A stretch of DNA of 64,000 nt from Apoda limacodes (Eukaryota > Arthropoda > Insecta > Lepidoptera > Limacodidae): positions 11,732,001 to 11,796,000 of the forward strand of contig OX291545.1 in NCBI GenBank assembly GCA_946406115.1, given 5' to 3'. Numbering within the stretch: the first letter of the stretch is position 1; the number at the start of each line of letters is the position of its first letter. The notes beneath the pieces are model-generated. The model was not told where the DNA came from. It saw only the letters and a list, made by a program, of their open reading frames with translations, and did no database searches. Of the stretch, positions 50,401 to 62,400 are shown piece by piece. The translations under genes were made by a program, and so were the position numbers.

Positions 50401-53400
50401 AAATATTTCAAATTTTATGATTTCTTACGGTTAAAAGTTACATGAAATTTTTTTTTTTTAATTTTTTACCGCGATTGTTTAAATAATTGTTATAAACAAA
50501 TGCATTGTTTATAAGATAATCAACAATATTTTTTTCCTAATCTACTTGTCGATATAAATTATGATTTTTAAAAAAAAAATTATTCCTTAAAAAAAATTAT
50601 TTATTGCTATAAAATGCATTTCTTAATTAACAATCGTTTTTTACCACTAAATATAAATATTAAGGAACCATTTTTTCTCTAAAAATCATAAATTCTATTG
50701 TTTTTAAATATTCTGGAAAAAAAAATTTTTTTTTTCATTTTTTATTTGTTTATTTAATAAACAATTTGTTATAAACAAATGGATTTTCTTACTTTATTTT
50801 TTTTTTAATTCGTAATTTAATTATAAAATCAGCTATGTATTATTTTTTATGAAAAGATTTTTTTATCTATTTTTTATATAACTTTTAATATTTTTAAGTC
50901 CTAAAATTTGCATAGCTGTTTTTATAATTAAATTACGAATTAAAAAAAAATAAAGTAAGAAAATCCATTTGTTTTTAACAAATTGTTTATTAAATAAACA
51001 AATAAAAAATGAAAAAAAAAAATTTTTTTTCCAGAATATTTAAAAACAATAGAATTTATGATTTTTAGAGAAAAAATGGTTCCTTAATATTTATATTTAG
51101 TGGTAAAAAACGATTGTTAATTAAGAAATGCATTTTATAGCAATAAATAATTTTTTTTAAGGAATAATTTTTTTCTTAAAAATCATAATTTATATCGACA
51201 AGTAGATTAGGAAAAAAATATTGTTGATTATCTTATAAACAATGCATTTGTTTATAACAATTATTTAAACAATCGCGGTAAAAAATTAAAAAAAAATATT
51301 TTTATGTAACTTTTAACCGTAAGAAATCATAAAATTTGAAATATTTGAAAAACAAAATTTTTTTAATAACTTTTATGCAGTTTTTAATTTTTTGATGTTT
51401 TCGATTGTTAATAAAAAAGTGGAAAATTAACATTTTTAAATTTTTCCAACGGGGATCTATTTTAATGCCTTTTAAGAATAACTCCACGAAGTGAAAAAAA
51501 TCCTAGGGTTGTAGTTTAATAATAATCAGGTTTTTTCTGTTAACATTCTATTCAGAAAAAGTAGTTAATTCACTAATGCATAACTAATGGAAAAATGGGG
51601 ATAAAAATTTTTCGCCTACGGGTTATTGTTCATTTATATATCCCAATAGTACTTAAATTTTTTTATTCCTTAATATTAATTTTTAATATTTTAAAATGAT
51701 TTTTATTGTTACCGTGTCCGAATGACAAATCGCGAGCGGAAGCCAGACTACCCGCTTTTAGCGCTATTTTCAGGGCTCCGTAAAAATTATAAATATTAAA
51801 GATACAGTTCCGGGAGGCTGGACTTTTTTTTAGGAAATTTCCTCCTCTTTTCAGATCTTTTTTCAAATTTTGAATATCTTTGATAGTTTTTGAGATATTC
51901 AAAGAAAACCAAACCCCTACTTTTTTTTTTTTAAATTGTTTATAACTTTTGCAATTTTCATCGGCCCCTTTTGGAACTTTTTCTTAAACTTTCTACATAA
52001 TATTCCGAATCGAATGACACCTTGATCGTAATTTTCGGAGACTATACAAAAATTTCACCCAAAAAGGTACATGTTGACCAGACTAAAAGCGTGATTGAGT
52101 AACAAACATCCATCCAGACATACAAACTTTCACATTTATAATATTAGTAGGATTTATGGATTCTGTGACATAATACTGCAATTTTATTTGTTTTTTGCAG
52201 GATCTTATACAAGAATTGCTTTTCGACTATTTAAATTTACCAAAATTTCGTCATGGGTTTATAGTATATACTTTAACGAGCCGACTGATAAAGATTCCGT
52301 CTCTAGTGTTAACTACGTTGCTAAAAATTAAATCAGAAGTAAGGAACATCCATTTAGTGCTATGTCAGTCAGATTTCTCTAAATGGGCACAAGGCTACGA
52401 CGCAGCTCAACGAGAACGAGAACTAAATTTAATTGAAACGTTAGTGACACTTTTCTTTCTGTTGCATAGTTAGGAAAAATGTGTTTTGTCTTAAAATACT
52501 TAGGTATAATTTTTTTTAGACTTCAAGAAAAGGAATATACTGAATCTGAAATAGAAGATATTGTTGAATCGTTTGAAAACATGGATTGCGAAGAATATGA
52601 ATATGCATGTGAGACAATGAAATCTATATACATTAAGCACGGTTTAGAAGAACGTAGAAGAAAATATCACGAAAAAATTGGGTAACAAAAAAATATTATG
52701 TAACTATAAAACTTAACCATACAACAACCATATATAAGACCATACCACGGTTCACGCGGACCACAGATTATTTTATTTTATTAGTAGGAAGAACATATCT
52801 TCGATATTTTCCTTTCGGCCGCTTTTGAAACCAAATTTCGAAACCGTTTTCCAAAAAAGAAAAATATTTCTTTTACCGAAACCCTGTTTCCAAGTAAGAA
52901 CATTACTACTTTCTTCGATACAAGTTACAAATTGAATCAAAAATATCCTTTTTCGAAACTATTTCCTAAAACTTTTTTATAAATAATTTAAATAAAAAAT
53001 AAAAAAAAACTTAATAAATTTAAATTTTTATCTAACTTAAACTGATATAAAAAATCAAACTTTTAGTCGTAAATTGAGACGGCGCAATAATTTCAAGACA
53101 TTGTCCAACTGTAATATTCTTCTATGGTAGAATTGATTTCTTCGTCAATCTCCATGTAATTTTTTGCTCTTGGAGAATTTGTCATTTATATAGGAGTATA
53201 TCATTTAAATATTTTTTTGAAATAATTTTTCAACTATGAGTTTTTTTTATATATTGAGGATTTTTGACTTTCGGAAATAGTTTCGAAACAGGATATTTTT
53301 ATTGATAACTGGTTTCGAATGTTAGGTAATGTTCTTATCTGCAAACCGTGTTTCGGTATAAGATTTTTTTTCTTTTTTGGAAACTGGTTTCGATAGTGGC

Positions 53401-56400
53401 CAAAAGGGATATTTTTTACTATAGCAAACACTCCACGCATGTTTTAAGTAATTTCATATAAAATTATTATATTTATTTTAGATACATTCCCCCCATCATC
53501 ACAAAAGATAAAAGATGTAAGTATAATGGTAACTAATAACGTTGTTTCCTGATTTAATTTTCAAACAAGTAGATAACAAATTAAGAAAATTAATTGGCGA
53601 TTTTAATTTTCAACAGATATAAGTAGAATATTACCAAGTGATACGTCCGAATCTAAAGGTAAAAAAACATCAAAGAAAGAAGATCATAAAGGTATTTTTT
53701 TATTAAATCACACTTGCCCTGATATTATCACTTCATAATTACATTGATGTATTGATTCATATTTCAGTAAAGCAAACAAGTGAATATATGATGATGAGTG
53801 CTAAATACAATGAGTACAGTAAAATAACATACGACAGCCTTATAAATATTGCAAATAACTGGGTAATGGAGGAGGGTGAAATGGGAATCCCTATAATAGG
53901 GCTAAACGGACGACCCTTGAGTGCAATGCAGAAAAAAATGAGGAAAAAATCTGAATCTCAATTACATGTATGTACAGTAGCTAATTATTAGACACTTAAT
54001 TTCTCATATTCACATTGAATCTATCGCTCCGCTCAGTATTCTACTCGCTCAGTTTATGGGTGCAACTGTATAGTGATAAAACCATTTTACCAATTTCAGA
54101 TTGACAATGAATACGATTTGGAAAGAGGTTTCCCGCTAACCTTAATTATGTGTTCGTGTCTTCAATACAAGGAAGCATTGGTGCGTATGTTCTCAAGTTC
54201 GCCAACTATAAAACAAGCTTTAAAGGAAGACGAAGAACTGGATGTTTTAAAGTGTCCAGTTATGAGAAAAGACTACACTGTATTGATGCCAAAAACTTTG
54301 CCAGTTTGTCAGACAGAAGCATCACTAAGATGGTGTTACTTGGATGAGAAACCGGTATTTTGATATTTTTTGATTTACAACATTATGATAAATATATTCA
54401 AAACACTTTAAGACAGCATTTATAATTATTATTTTGTTTCTTTACAGATAAAAAAATGTGCATGCAACCAATTAACTGACTTCAATTTACTAGATGATAC
54501 CAACCAAGATAATATTCTTAATATACTTTCTAAATGGCATTGTATATGTGGCAAAAAGGTAAAGAACCCGGCCGGCAGAATTTTCATACAATTTTTATAA
54601 CGATGATCTATTGCTTCCAACTACCTGACACCAATGATACCCATGTAATGTATGTGTTTCCAGCGAATACCATAATTTACGGGAGCTAATTATCTTCAGG
54701 CGGAATTTGTCAATAATTGTATATCCAATAAGTTTGAATTTTCAATTTTCAATTTAGTACCACCAATTACGACCATTTAGTTCAACCTCGATCAAAAAGT
54801 GTTTATCTGGTTGTTTTGATTTGTCAAATGGGAAATGCAAGTTTGTAAATTCTCACAACCCATAATATGCACCCAGTTGTTCGGCCAAAATATATTTAAC
54901 AAAAATCTCTTAAAAAAAAAAAATGCACTAAAAAGGTCAAAATAATTATTAAATGGTGTCATGCAAGTGAAGTGTTTAATAAGCTGTTAGGTACATATAC
55001 ACTAAAACCGACTTCAAAAAAGGAGGAGGTTCTCAATTCGTCGAAATATTTTTTTAGTGCATCTTTTTGAAGCTGGTTTTTTTTTTTTTTGTTAAATAGT
55101 TATTATTTTTTACTTTTGAGTGACGTTTGGTTTTTTATTTCGTACACTAAAAATATATATACTCGTAACAAAATTTTATACAATCATCAACATGAAACAA
55201 GTTCCAAATCCAAATTAACATTTTTTTTTCCGAAAAATTAAGTTTTAAATTCATTACATTAATATGCAACCATCTGGGACGTATACCCTTTTAAATAAAA
55301 AAAAAGAATTTCTCAAATCGGTTCGAATAATCGGCGAACAGAAAAAGATTCCGACAAATTAAGAACCTCCTCCTTTTTTGAAGTCGGTTAAAAAGAAAAA
55401 TCACAACCGACTTCAAAAATAGGCACTAAAATGGAAAAAAATAAATATTTCAACAAATCTGATTTATTAATTAATTACGGTTGAAGGTGTCTATCTCTAT
55501 AATAGTTTATACATTATAATCCACGTCACTTGTGCGACACCGACTTCATACTATACTAATTTAGATCAGATTTTTTGAAATAGTTATTTTTACCTTTTTG
55601 TTACATCTTTTTGAAGTCGGTTGTTGTTTTTGTTTTTTGGGATTTTACTTTTAAGTGACCTATTGGCCCTACTACTAACTTTTTTCTCGTACACTAAAAA
55701 AAATACCATTTGGCTTTAAGTGTGCCTTATTTTGATATATTTCAGGTCTTACACGCGAACAAACATTTACCTTTTTTGGTACTTGACGTTTCGGCCAGGT
55801 TGCACTGGCCGTGGTCACGAGAAAACTATTAGTGATGATGTGAGCTGGCGTGCAGATATCTGTCTGTGTGTGTCGGTTTTCTAAATACTGAGTGTGACAA
55901 GGTACCGTCTGGTCACACCATTATACGTACATCCAGAAATGTTAATGATCTGCCTTCATCTAAATCAACTGTGAACTTTGTTTTCTGGATGGAGTTTAGA
56001 AAATTCACATCAAGTTTCACATCTAGTTTACCTTCTTTAAGTAAAGCCCGACTGTTGATAGTTCCGATTTCAAGACAGTGTCTTTAAAATGTTCCATCCA
56101 AATATTAGCTACAACTGGTGGTAGCAACGCCATCAATTTGTCCTTGGTATAAAAAATAATTTTGGTCCAGACAATGTTGAAGCAGAGTTATATAGTCATG
56201 TGGTAAATCATTTTCTTCCAGCCTGTACCATAATTTCATCAGGTTCCAACTGTATTTTCTTAAGTGTCTCGACTAAATGGCAAATCTTTCACAAACGACG
56301 GAGTTTTATACTAACGGCTGTAGTACTGTGGCAACGTGTTTTGCGTGTAAGACCCAAAATATAAAAAAAAATTGTTTAAAGCGCGATAGTTTAAAAAGTA

Positions 56401-59400
56401 TTAATTAAGTGTGCTTTTAAAAATTTGAAGAGTTCCCTCGATTTCTCCTGGATCACATCATTATATCCTGACCTGATGACCATAGGACCACCTTGTAAAC
56501 AAAAAAGTTTTTTTCGGAACGGTCAAGGCATCTTCGAGTAATCGGGAAACATACATTAAAACTCTAGAATCGAGAACCTCCTTCTTTTTTTTTTTGATTC
56601 GGTTAGAAAGGATGCATAAGCCGTAACAAAACTACGACATAACGCTTAAAAAGTTAATGCTTAAGAAGAAATAAGAAACAAATTTATACAAATAGCTATC
56701 AAAGAATGTGTCCACGCAGGTCATGTCTTAAAATTATATCTATAATTTTTAGAACAACTTCAACTTCAACAACTTCCATCCTTTTAATGATCCAAGTACG
56801 TTCGTCGATTCTTTTAAGGCCAGTTTAAAATTAAAAGTCCATCCGCTCGCTTCGTCCGCTGCATTAATTGTTATTAGTTAGTTTATAAAAAAAATTAATA
56901 CTGCAAATGTACAAAAGTATATTTTTTCATTTTAGGTAGCTTCATCTCATACGTCAATGAGTAAAATTCAGTCTGATTCGCTTGAAAGAAAATCGACAAC
57001 AGACACTGTATCTAGTACCTCTTCTCCACTGCCGATATATAATGTGAAATCAGTGCCCGGTAACGTTTAAATTAATCAGTAAGATTTCTAAGCATTGTCA
57101 TTATTGTTAAATCATAACATTATTAAAATATTTTAGTTCACGGAGATCGTCTGATATTGGAGCCTGGAGATCTTGTACGGTGTAAATATACTTTTAGTCC
57201 AAGAGACGAAGGTAATTTCAGGGTGAGGCGTTTTGTTGAAGTAAGCGGTTGGCCGGAATCCAGAGTGAACATTAATGTATCTGGGATTTGTGACTTGCCA
57301 AGGTTAGTATAAAGAACCATTCAACACATATACCTTATTTATTTATAACTTTTATCGGCTTTGTTACTTACTAGAATATTTCATATTATTCTTACCAAAA
57401 GTTTTTACAGTGACTTTTACATCAAGTCTTAACATTTATTGTAGATAATGAAGATACATTTTTTTATATTAGTTAGACACGTTACACAAAGTGGGGAATT
57501 CCACTTTTAATTTGTTCCTATTAGACTGATTCTAGAAAATCGCCTGAAGTAGGCATGGAAAAGCAAATGATTCCACAAAATTTTAGTCGATACAAATAAT
57601 AATTACTGTAAAAATCGCTGAAGACTCGTGGTAGTATCTTTAACCTTTTTCTAGGAAGGAAGGAAGTCTAGGAATTTTATCCTAAATATTTTGTATCATT
57701 TCAGGATAGACAGTCGACCTAAAAAGATGTTTGAAAACTTTACTAGAAGAACAATCGAGGGTCATGTTTACAAAATAACATATTTAGATGACTTGAATTT
57801 CTTCCAATTCGGACCTATTTTTGTTGGTCGAAATAGGTGTGTATGTATACGAAGTTATAAGACAAAGAACTGGAGTTCAGTTATACTTGTTTATGGGTAG
57901 AAATTCTAAGCACATATTGAGGATATAGTAATTGTATTTTGTTGGACAACAACCGTTCTGATGTTGACGTATAGCGTCAGTCCTAAGTCATCTGTCTGAG
58001 ACATTCCTAGATATCTAGCACTGACCAATGGGCTGTTCGCAGTGGTGTACCTACATAAATTGTTAGATCCAACAGCGTAGTTTTTTTTAAATTTGTCAAA
58101 CTGCCATTCAATAAATATCCTATAAATTGTTCGTCATATTCAATATCTTGATTATGCTAGGCACATATTTTACCTTCTAAGTGTTGATTTGAAGTTTGAA
58201 GTTCTTAGGCATAGTGATTTTAGTCAAAGTTATCGTTTATGGGGTATTGCAATTTTTCCATACCTTTTTACTATGTTAAAATAAGGCAGTGAAAAATTTA
58301 TTTAGAATTTCGCATAATCCTTAATAGATAAAACCCTACTAGCATAAAACCCACTCATTGTTGATCTATCAACACAAATAATACTTGTCTTGTACATAAC
58401 AATACAACATTCCTTTCTTTTTGCAGAGTATACGAAGAAGACTATAAAATAGACTTAAAAAATTCGTCTTTGCTAACAACTAATATTGACATAGGATTTC
58501 AAGAAGATACTGTTGTTTTTGAGATAGATCAAAGTTTTATAACTCTAGAGGTATTTTGTTGTTATACGCTGATTAAACAACTTTTAAAAATATTATAAAA
58601 GTTATGCGTATTGTGGTGACGATTGACGTTGAATATGTTAATAATCATAATATACATTATTGCATACAAAAAACAAATGATTCCTTAAATAATAAACATA
58701 TCATAGAAAATTACAAGAAGCGATCTTATTTCTGAAAACTAATCTCTTCCAGACAACCATAGGACATTTAAAAAAACTAAAAGTATTTGTGCCTAACATA
58801 GTTATTTATGGATTTACAAAATAATAAATATACTATTAAATTTGAAATACAATAATTAGACAATAATTAGTATAAATACTAAAACACAATAATATTTTTT
58901 TGTTTATTAAGTATAATTTCTCAAATACTAAATTGGTGATTGTAGCCTGGTGATAGAGGGAAGTTAACAGTCACGGCGGCTCCAGCGGATGTGGGCGAAC
59001 AAAGTTCCTTGTTGTTATTATCTATTAAAGACAATCCTGAAGTAGTTGCTGTTAACATAGTGTGCGAAGGAGTTGTGCCTAAAGTTGATATACTACCGAT
59101 AAATAAAACAATTGGTGAGATTTATAGTATTCGTAATAATTAATTTAATGAGTAAAGTATTGTAAGGATTTCGCGTGAAAACGTTCGGTCCGGCGTGATT
59201 CCATACAAAATGGAGGAACTTTTATAGTTTCACTTATCTAGGTTAATTAAAATTTACACAGCCGGAAAAGGACTTTTGAAAACTATTCAGTGAATTACAT
59301 CACCCAAAATAATTATTTAAACAAGAATTTCAATTGTTAATAAATCAATTATTGATAAAACTCATAATTTTAAATAAATATTGATTTAGTCATAATCATG

Positions 59401-62400
59401 TTGTTATAAACCTTACGCTAATGATGATTGGTTAAACCTAAATTACACCAAACATTCAAAAAAGCCAACACAGAAAATAAATCACTGGGTCTTATGTTTC
59501 AGCATACGGAAAACATTTACTTTATCGTCGAGAAAATGAAAGATTTATTGTAAAGAATGACTCCATTCTACCAGTGATGTGGAAGATACGTAATGCCCCA
59601 GAATTTGTAGCAGATTTTATAATTGCTCAAACATCTGGCGTAGTTCCTTCTCTTGACAATCAAGTTGTACCAATCACGTACATTGCTTGTAATGTTGGTG
59701 TTATTTCAAATAAATCATTAATTATTGACGTAAGTATACAAGAGTTTACGGAACTACCTACTAGAGTTTCGTTATTTCGAAACTGCGGTTTTTATTTACC
59801 CAAACCATTTAACTATTTAATCATTCCTTTTCATAGATATACGACTGTCAATGTCGCGGGGACCCGATGTTAACAATAACTTTACTTCTATCAGCCGAAT
59901 GCTACGACGTACTGGTGGAGTGCGCCTTCGAGGATCCGCTTGAGAATGCCCTCAATTATGGCAATGTCAAAGTCAACTCGACCGTCACTAAGGACATGTT
60001 TATGTTGAATCGGGGAAAATACAATGTATATTACAAGTATGTTTGTTGAGTTACAGCCAAGAGAAGAATATAATATTACCTAATAATGTTTTAGGTTACC
60101 GTATATCAAAAGATAAAACAGCCTTGGAAGTAATAACATTAATAACTCTTAAAATCGCTATTATGTCAATCCTGTCCAAGTCATTTTTCTGTCATAAAGA
60201 TAAACTTTGTCTTAATAAAGTATTATATTAACTTGTATTGTGATGTGTAACGCATACATTTTCCGATTTTTTTTTCAAACGTTTCGTAACATTTGTCATT
60301 CAATAGTAAAAGCGGAAATACGATTGAAAACATAACTATTGGGTAAACACCATAATAGAGTAATATGATGTTTATCAAAAGAAAAACTAAATTTATGACA
60401 CAAAATATTACTAAGTATATAGGACATCTAATGAGTTTAACGTTGATTCGATATAGCCTACATTTGAAAACTGGCTATAAATTATGAATTTATTGGCCAT
60501 TAAGTCTAATAGTTAAAGTCAACCTTTTTAGTCCATATATTTAATATTAATGAGAGATGTATTTAATACTATTAATGAAAACCCGAAAAAAATCCGTTTA
60601 AAGAAACATAGACAGACAGACACAGCCGCGACGAAACTTTATTTTAACAATGTATAGTGTCTATTATTTCTTAGCAATTCAAAGAGAAATGTTGAAAACA
60701 AACGTACAAAACACTTATTGCGCAGGTAAGTAGACACGCACTTGAGCACTTATTATTTGAATAGGTAAAACATAAAGAAAGGTTCAATAAGTATTAAAAA
60801 GCATTTAAATTTCCAGATTAAAGAAAGTTAAAGACTTTCCTGAGCCATCTTTGTTACGTTCCTTTGAAGCAATAGACGAGTGCGGTGTCGTCCCGTTTAA
60901 TATGAAGAGTGTTGTTGTTGAATTCGAGTGCACACCAACTACATCAATGAATCTAGTAAATGTGCCCGCATACACATGCACTTTATTAGACGGCAGCAAA
61001 GACCAGGTTGTGGTAGCTAAATTTCCTGTCTGCGTCACAATCGCATCCTTCTATAACACGTAAGACTTATCATTACGAATGTCATAGTATAAGAAATAAC
61101 TCGCAGACCCTTGTCTGTAGTGTAGGTGACACTACAAGGTCTACCGGGTCACGCTGATACTCATCAAAAGGCTAGTAGTAGTCTAGGCATGTTGCCAGTA
61201 TGATTAGTGGCGTTAGTTTAATACGCAAATAGTTGACTCGGTATACCGAAAGCATTTGTTTTTATCTCTGGTTTTATTAGGAATAGTTGTTTTAAACAAG
61301 AGGCATTTAGGTTAGCGGCATTTAATCACAGTACATGAATGTTTTGTTTATTCTAATGCGTAAATTATATGGTTAACTCAAATAAAGTTTTTTTTCTTCA
61401 GGTTTACACTGTTTCCTTTGGGTCAGCTGAATTTCCATGTTATACCCGTGGGTAGCTCAGTGGCGAGAGAAGTCATATTAAACAACACAAGTAAATGTCC
61501 TGTCACTTATGAAATTATATTGCCAAAGGAATATCAACCAGACCCCGCTACTCCAACTACAGCCAAATTAAAGGATAATAGGTTACCTTTGATGATATAA
61601 TACAATAAGATGATGAATGATATTATAATAATAACAACAGATAAAAGTATAAAACTTGCATATTAATATAAATGATATAATAGATAAATTACAATAATAC
61701 TATAAAAGCCTACCCCCTACATGAAAAGTCGTGGTAAAAAAAACTTAACTACCTCGTTTCGTAGAAATTTAAAACTATCGTAAGCCTTCAAGATGATAAT
61801 ATATCATCATATAAGTTTCAAAATCAAAAACAAAGATAGCACATACTTTAAATTACTTTTAAAAATGACTGGACTGACTTTTGGACCTAAGCAACAGAAA
61901 AACCTAAACTATTTACTAAGTATGACCCGACAACCTTTAAACCGGCCTTACACATTACCTAACCTTTCTACAATTTCACTTTTACTTTCAGGATCAAAAA
62001 TCCTCCTTTAAAGTGTGGAAATTTTAATATAATGAATGAAAATAACCTTCTCGCGCCTGGGACTAGTCGAACAATTCAAATATTTTTTTTTGCGGCAGCT
62101 CCTCAAAAATTTGAAGAAACTATCAAATTTGTCATTAGCGACACATGCCCGGCAGAGGCCCAAGGAGTACCGTTGAAATTAATCGGAACGGGAGCAATGC
62201 CAACATTAGATTTTTGGAATATAGAAACAACGTTCAGGGAACACCTCATTGTTAAAAATTTGACAGAATACGAAAACCGTGAGGTATTTATATGATGGGT
62301 TATAAAAAGATATAATTGTTTTCTCAGAATTGTACATGAAAAATTATTCTTTATTGCAGTCTTCGCCGCATTGTGTATTTGCAGAAGACTCTGTGACATT

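Noticed and set aside
49881..51902. Two identical 67-79-residue frames on opposite strands
   Set aside because: They are mirror images produced by the palindrome. There is no domain and no sign of coding selection.
54150..54347. Alternative frame over HYDIN exon 39
   Set aside because: It starts without ATG and does not keep phase with exons 38 and 40; the chosen frame is open across the whole exon.
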